9,397 nucleotides of DNA from Lachnospiraceae bacterium UBA5895 (GTDB lineage Bacteria; Bacillota; Clostridia; Lachnospirales; Lachnospiraceae), in assembly GCA_002431915.1 (NCBI GenBank), contig DJEP01000114.1, positions 19,382 to 28,778 on the forward strand, written 5' to 3'. The position numbers and the translations under genes were made by a program. Of the stretch, positions 7,371 to 9,397 are shown piece after piece. The notes under the pieces are model-generated. The model saw nothing but the letters and a program-made list of their open reading frames with translations. It had not been told where the DNA came from and ran no database searches. Every line of letters begins with the position of its first letter. Positions within the stretch are counted from its first letter, which is position 1.

Positions 7371-9397
7371 ATGGTATTAGACAGATTTGTATTGGCAAAT
7401 ATACAGGAGGAGATCCCTTTTGCGGAGCAGAGGATCAGGGATTATTTTTCTCCCCGGGGGAATTTCCCGGAGAAAATGTATCTGGCGAAGGAACTGACAG
7501 ACGAGAGCTGCCGGGTTCCGAAGGGTTACACAGAGCAGGATACCATGGAATTGCTGGCCATGTTCAGCTGCAGCGATGAGTGCCTGGAAGGAGTGACGAG
7601 CTCCGGCTCCAGCTCCAACAATCATACGGACGATCCCCGGCTGAACAAAATTCTGGTGCAGGTGGCCATGATGCAGTGCAACAGTCTGGGAGACGATGAC
7701 TTTAACAGACAAAAGGGAATCAGTGAAGGCTACCTGAGGGCAAGAAAAAAATTTAACGAACTGACCGGACAGATGGAACAGGGGAATCTGGCAGAGGCCG
7801 GAAAGCTGTTCAGCGAAGGTCTGAAAAATATTCTGACACTGGACAAAAGCCTTGGCAGACAGATTGCGATCAAGAGAGGCGATTATGCCGGAATCCGGCT
7901 GGTACAGCTGGGGCTGGACTTCCTGGAAAAGCATCCTGAGATAAGAGATCCGTCAGTCCTGACAGATCGGGATATGGAAGATATGCAGATTGTCCGGAGC
8001 AAGGTCGCCTTTTTCCATGATGCCGGCCGGATGGTACCGGAGTATAGGGAAAAATTGGAAAGAGGAGAGGCATTTACGGAGGAGGAACTGGCAGAGATTC
8101 TTCTGCTGAACCAGATCAGTGCGGCATCCGGTACGGAAGAAGTGGAAAGAAACCAATATATCCAGCGGGAAATGCTGAAAGCAGAACCACTGCCGGGAGG
8201 ACTGCCCATGCCGATCGGACAGACGGTGGAAGATATTGCCGGTATGGTGTATACGCAGGGGGATCCTACGGAGGAAGATTCCGTACTTCCGTTAGATACC
8301 TATCTGGGACGGGGAGAGAGCAAGAGATACCGGCAGGCATTGGACAGCAGGACATCCGGGATCGCACTCCGGGAAGGCTACGGCAATGTCACCAGAGCTT
8401 TTCTGCTGGGATATCCGCAGTCGAAGGAAACACTGCTGGAAAAGGTAAAGGAATCCTCTTATTTCCGGGAAATGAAGGAATTGCAGGAAAAGGTACAGCA
8501 GGGGCAGGCCAGAGCAGAGGAACTGGTGGATGCTCTGGAAACAAGACGTGATCAGGGCATTTTTGATCAAAAGACAATCCAAAGCGTGCTGCGGGAGCGT
8601 GGAATACCGGAGCATCCGGTTGCGTACCATGTGGAGGCGATTCCGGAGAACCGGGAGTATGCGGAAGCACTGGAGGCGGAAAGACGGGGAGAATCCCTGC
8701 AAAGTGAAGTCTGGCAGAAGCGGTTTGAACAGCAGAAAGCACAGATTGAGACCAGGGCGAAAGAGCTGGGAACGGAACGCAGAAGAGAGAAAAATCTGGA
8801 CACCTTATCCTTTGATCTGTCGGCTTGTTTCCGGGAAGTGGGAGAGGACTGGAGCAGACCTTATCAGGAATCCGAAGATGCGCTGAAGGAATTCTTAAGA
8901 GACTATCCCGGTTGTGCCTTTATGGTGGATAAGGAGGGAAAGCGGGAGATCTTAAACCCTGCAGGGGCAGATACAAAAGAAATAGAAGACCGCTTCTTGA
9001 ATATGGATGGTAAGACCTGGTTCTTCCGGCTTCCGGCGAATGTCGAAAGCAGTTCCCCCGTCTGGGCGATCACGGTAGAAATGAAAAACCTGAATAACGC
9101 CTATCGCATGGACAGCATGGAGGATTATATCAGGGAGCAGACTGTTCAGAAACCGCAGAAACCATCTCTCTGGACGAGAATGTTTGCATTTCTGGTACCC
9201 GGCTACCGTGCGGAAGTGGACGCTTATGAAGAGGCTTTGCGGAAATTCAATGAGAGTGTGGAAAAAGTAACGGTTGCAAAAAATGTGCTGGAGGATGTCA
9301 AAAAAGAGAATGAACTTCAGACAGAGACGATGTCTGAGATACGGCAGGAGGCTGAGACTGACTTAAGCAGCCTGTCCGCAGAAGAAGCGGATGCACA
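7371..9397 (+). CDS. Third large modular helical protein, 3' end outside window (partial)
   Basis: Starts at ATG 7371 with a good ribosome binding site and stays open for 675 codons to the right edge. No named family is recognised and there is no signal peptide. Parts: N-terminal segment 1-85, with a Cys pair in CSDEC (about 70) and a Ser/Asn-rich stretch (about 80-86); the helical domain shared with the first gene (88-319, including YLGRGES at 311-317); coiled coils at about 352-393 and 428-476; a segment with likely beta strands (about 505-575), including Trp-Phe-Phe-Arg near 550; the short motif with Lys-Pro-Ser-Leu-Trp (597-620); then another acidic coiled coil running off the window. The Phe-Phe-Arg to motif order repeats that of the first gene, so the missing 3' part may resemble the first gene's C-terminal half. 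It follows the phosphatase gene by 33 bases. Function is unknown. Confidence 0.92.
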   Translation, partial: MVLDRFVLANIQEEIPFAEQRIRDYFSPRGNFPEKMYLAKELTDESCRVPKGYTEQDTMELLAMFSCSDECLEGVTSSGSSSNNHTDDPRLNKILVQVAMMQCNSLGDDDFNRQKGISEGYLRARKKFNELTGQMEQGNLAEAGKLFSEGLKNILTLDKSLGRQIAIKRGDYAGIRLVQLGLDFLEKHPEIRDPSVLTDRDMEDMQIVRSKVAFFHDAGRMVPEYREKLERGEAFTEEELAEILLLNQISAASGTEEVERNQYIQREMLKAEPLPGGLPMPIGQTVEDIAGMVYTQGDPTEEDSVLPLDTYLGRGESKRYRQALDSRTSGIALREGYGNVTRAFLLGYPQSKETLLEKVKESSYFREMKELQEKVQQGQARAEELVDALETRRDQGIFDQKTIQSVLRERGIPEHPVAYHVEAIPENREYAEALEAERRGESLQSEVWQKRFEQQKAQIETRAKELGTERRREKNLDTLSFDLSACFREVGEDWSRPYQESEDALKEFLRDYPGCAFMVDKEGKREILNPAGADTKEIEDRFLNMDGKTWFFRLPANVESSSPVWAITVEMKNLNNAYRMDSMEDYIREQTVQKPQKPSLWTRMFAFLVPGYRAEVDAYEEALRKFNESVEKVTVAKNVLEDVKKENELQTETMSEIRQEAETDLSSLSAEEADA
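7632..8330 (+). other. Helical domain shared with the first gene
   Basis: Residues 88-320. It aligns in order with window codons 324-533 of the first gene through five anchors (Leu-rich start ending in Ala-Met, GIS, EGLKNILTL, the Pro-Glu after a Leu/Phe helix, and YLGRGES). Acidic helices around 197-205 (LTDRDMEDM) match GFSEELQTL in the other protein. Predicted all-helical; the role may be to bind a common partner or to oligomerise, which is inference. Confidence 0.72.
9159..9230 (+). repeat. Short amphipathic motif, third copy (in the fourth gene)
   Basis: Residues 597-620: Lys-Pro-Ser-Leu-Trp, Arg at position 7, Met-Phe, a Val-Pro-Gly turn, Tyr at 16, acidic residues, and Tyr at 23. Position by position it follows the two copies in the first gene (Pro 2, aromatic 5, Arg 7, aromatic 16, Tyr 23), but with a Pro-Gly in place of Phe-Gly and an acidic rather than basic second half. 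Confidence 0.55.

Noticed and set aside
8530..8886. Plus-strand frame of 118 codons inside the fourth gene
   Set aside because: Arg-rich shifted reading; the main frame from 7371 continues without a stop to the window end.
1..9397. Mobile element, phage or CRISPR content
   Set aside because: No transposase, integrase, phage structural protein, inverted repeats at gene borders or regularly spaced direct repeats were seen.

Overview
The window is one co-directional (+ strand) run of four genes from what looks like a low-to-mid GC member of the Clostridia, most likely a gut Lachnospiraceae. This is inferred from codon choice (frequent GGA, CGG, AGA, CTG, GAA), purine-rich GGA-type ribosome binding sites and protein style; no taxonomic marker gene is present. 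Gaps between genes are 69, 56 and 33 bases (to the preferred starts) with no convincing terminator or internal promoter, so the four genes are probably one transcription unit that continues beyond both window edges.

Layout: (1) 1-1854, the 3' part of a large helical protein that is open through the left edge; (2) 1924-5520, a complete 1198-residue helical protein; (3) 5577-7337, a complete 586-residue membrane-anchored SpoIIE/RsbU-type PP2C serine phosphatase whose N-terminal membrane region resembles an ECF-transporter S component; (4) 7371 to the right edge, the first 675 residues of a third large helical protein. There are no tRNA, rRNA, CRISPR, transposase or integrase signals.

The three large proteins are not obviously members of any named family, but reading them against each other shows that they share parts. 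The C-terminal half of gene 1 and the N-terminal half of gene 4 align over about 200 residues. A more diverged form of the same helical module occurs twice in gene 2. A short 24-residue amphipathic motif (Lys/Arg-Pro, aromatic, Arg ... Tyr) occurs twice in gene 1 and once in gene 4, each time downstream of a Phe-Phe-Arg strand. Gene 2 carries another Ser-rich helical module, with Ser-Thr-Glu-Tyr-Lys, after a coiled coil and an Ala/Glu/Gln/Gly linker. All three lack signal peptides and clear transmembrane helices within the visible sequence.

The most interesting reading is that this is part of an undescribed multi-gene system: a set of modular, mostly alpha-helical, intracellular (or non-classically exported) proteins co-transcribed with a membrane phosphatase that could sense a small ligand and dephosphorylate a Ser/Thr partner. 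The sequence supports the architecture and the shared modules. Function, ligand and phosphatase target are inference only.
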